Part shown: in pieces, positions 4,591 to 5,359 of the stretch
Layout of the letters: the number at the start of each line of letters is the position of its first letter
Numbering within the stretch: position 1 is the stretch's first letter
Assembly (NCBI GenBank): GCA_001805765.1
Contig: MHGW01000040.1
Span: 1 to 5,359 of the forward strand
Direction of reading: 5' to 3'
Source of the DNA: Omnitrophica WOR_2 bacterium RIFCSPLOWO2_01_FULL_41_12
GTDB lineage: Bacteria; Omnitrophota; Gorgyraeia; Gygaellales; Profunditerraquicolaceae
Length of the DNA: 5,359 bases
The notes under the pieces: model-generated
Seen by the model: only the letters and a program-made list of their open reading frames with translations
What the model was told of the DNA's origin: nothing
The model's database searches: none
Translations under genes and position numbers: made by a program

Positions 4591-5359
4591 TTAACTTTTT
4601 ACACTAGGAAATCTATTCAAATCCGTATGCGGGAAAAATAAGGCCGCCATATATTCATCCATGTAACCCGGCTCAACAGACAATTCAAAATAGGTAATCT
4701 TTTTAGCTATGTCGTTGGCTTTTTTCATTCCCTCATAAGATAAAAGGGTAGCGCGCGCCCCGGCCAAAGAACTGTTGCCTACAAATATGAATCTTTGCCT
4801 CTCTAAATCCGGCAAAAGGCCTATATTGATAGCATTATTTATATCAATATAAGTTCCGAATCCTCCGGCAACAAAAAATTTTTTTATCTGGCTAAATTGC
4901 AGGCCCATATGTTTCACTAAAATGGCAGTGGCAGAATAAATAGCTGCCTTTGCCCGTTTGAGATTCTCTATATCCGCATCGGTAATCACAATGTCAACGC
5001 TAGAATCGCATTCATCTTTAAATGCTAACACGAATTCCTGGCCGTATTCGCCATTACGAATACGCTTAGATTTAATTTCCTTTATCTTTCCGTTTTTATC
5101 GAGCAGGCCAGAGCGTAACATCTGGGCGATTATATCAATGTACCCTGAGCCGCAAATCCCCCGCGGCTTGGCTTCTGCGATGGTGGAGTATTTTACTTGA
5201 AAATCCGAAGGACTAATGGTTACCTTTTGTATCGCGCCTTTGCTCGCGCGCATACCAGAGCTCACCCCTGAACCCTCAAAGGCAGGGCCGGCAGAGGCAG
5301 AGGCAGAGATTAAAAAATCCTTGCTGCCTAAGACTATTTCACCGTTTGTCCCGATATCA
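4591..5359 (-). CDS. acsV: Reductive activator of the corrinoid/iron-sulfur protein (RACo/AcsV), C-terminal part, cut by window edge
   Basis: The reading frame is open to the right edge (255 codons visible), so the GTG at 5265 is an internal codon, not the start. RACo proteins use ATP hydrolysis to drive reduction of inactive Co(II) corrinoid in CoFeSP back to Co(I). The visible part is the ASKHA (actin-like) ATPase domain with the DUF4445-type C-terminus. It shows DIGTNGEIVLGSKDF at the edge (phosphate motif), SAGPAFEG, PRGICGSGYIDI, and AGGFGTYIDINNAINIGLLPD followed by FVGNSSLAGARA. The ending, with MAALFFPHTDLNRFPSV, is typical of RACo. There is no C-terminal cysteine-cluster domain, which argues against the RamA class. 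The N-terminal [2Fe-2S] ferredoxin domain expected for this family would lie outside the window. It is first in this block and is followed by the large inverted repeat. Its genomic partners (CooC, AcsD, AcsE) support the assignment. Confidence 0.93.
   Translation of the reverse strand, partial: DIGTNGEIVLGSKDFLISASASAGPAFEGSGVSSGMRASKGAIQKVTISPSDFQVKYSTIAEAKPRGICGSGYIDIIAQMLRSGLLDKNGKIKEIKSKRIRNGEYGQEFVLAFKDECDSSVDIVITDADIENLKRAKAAIYSATAILVKHMGLQFSQIKKFFVAGGFGTYIDINNAINIGLLPDLERQRFIFVGNSSLAGARATLLSYEGMKKANDIAKKITYFELSVEPGYMDEYMAALFFPHTDLNRFPSVKS

Noticed and set aside
4218..5200. Plus-strand open frames opposite the CooC and RACo genes
   Set aside because: Antisense to conserved ATPase motifs and without ribosome sites or recognisable protein features.
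5291..5308. Three tandem GCAGAG hexamers in the RACo gene
   Set aside because: They encode the Ser-Ala run before GPAFEG, where the family normally has small residues; this looks like simple codon repetition, not an insertion.

Overview
The window is a tightly packed, single-strand block: every convincing gene lies on the minus strand and is read from the right end to the left. It carries the methyl-branch/corrinoid part of a Wood-Ljungdahl (reductive acetyl-CoA) gene cluster. In transcription order this is the corrinoid protein reductive activator (acsV/RACo type, 5' end cut by the window edge), a CooC/AcsF-type nickel-maturation ATPase, the small subunit of the corrinoid iron-sulfur protein (acsD), and methyltetrahydrofolate:corrinoid methyltransferase (acsE). 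Then, almost without gaps, come a DgkA-family lipid kinase, a stand-alone response-regulator receiver domain, an exported TPR protein, a CAU-anticodon tRNA and the start of tilS. The organism is an anaerobic bacterium using the acetyl-CoA pathway, with a moderately AT-rich genome. Bacterial-type AcsD/AcsE/RACo, DgkA and TilS exclude an archaeon. A candidate phylum such as Omnitrophota is a guess from the style of genes and repeats, not something the sequence proves.

Layout: 1-124 tilS start; 125-199 a short gap with a strong hairpin and a partial copy of the tRNA 3' end; 200-273 tRNA(CAU); 283-1122 TPR protein; 1129-1497 receiver protein; 1516-1899 DgkA; 1901-2689 AcsE; 2690-2777 gap filled by a heptad-built hairpin; 2778-3719 AcsD; 3710-4447 CooC/AcsF, overlapping acsD; 4448-4590 gap filled by a second heptad-built inverted repeat; 4591-5359 RACo C-terminal part.

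How the genes work together: AcsE moves the methyl group of methyl-tetrahydrofolate onto the cob(I)amide of the corrinoid protein, of which AcsD is one subunit. RACo uses ATP to rescue corrinoid that has been oxidised to Co(II). CooC/AcsF prepares the nickel enzymes (CO dehydrogenase and/or acetyl-CoA synthase) that accept the methyl group. The large corrinoid subunit (acsC) and acetyl-CoA synthase (acsB) are not in the window and may lie to the right. Small gaps (10-nt overlap, then 1, 18 and 6 nt) suggest that dgkA, the receiver gene and the TPR gene are co-transcribed with the acs genes.

The most unusual material is non-coding. Both larger gaps inside the acs operon are inverted repeats assembled from 7-base units. 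Each starts at the stop codon of the gene before it and ends just before the translation start of the next, but they use different heptads. In addition, the tRNA has what looks like a compensated change of the normally invariant G19-C56 tertiary pair to A19-U56, and its 3' acceptor strand can pair perfectly with a sequence just downstream.
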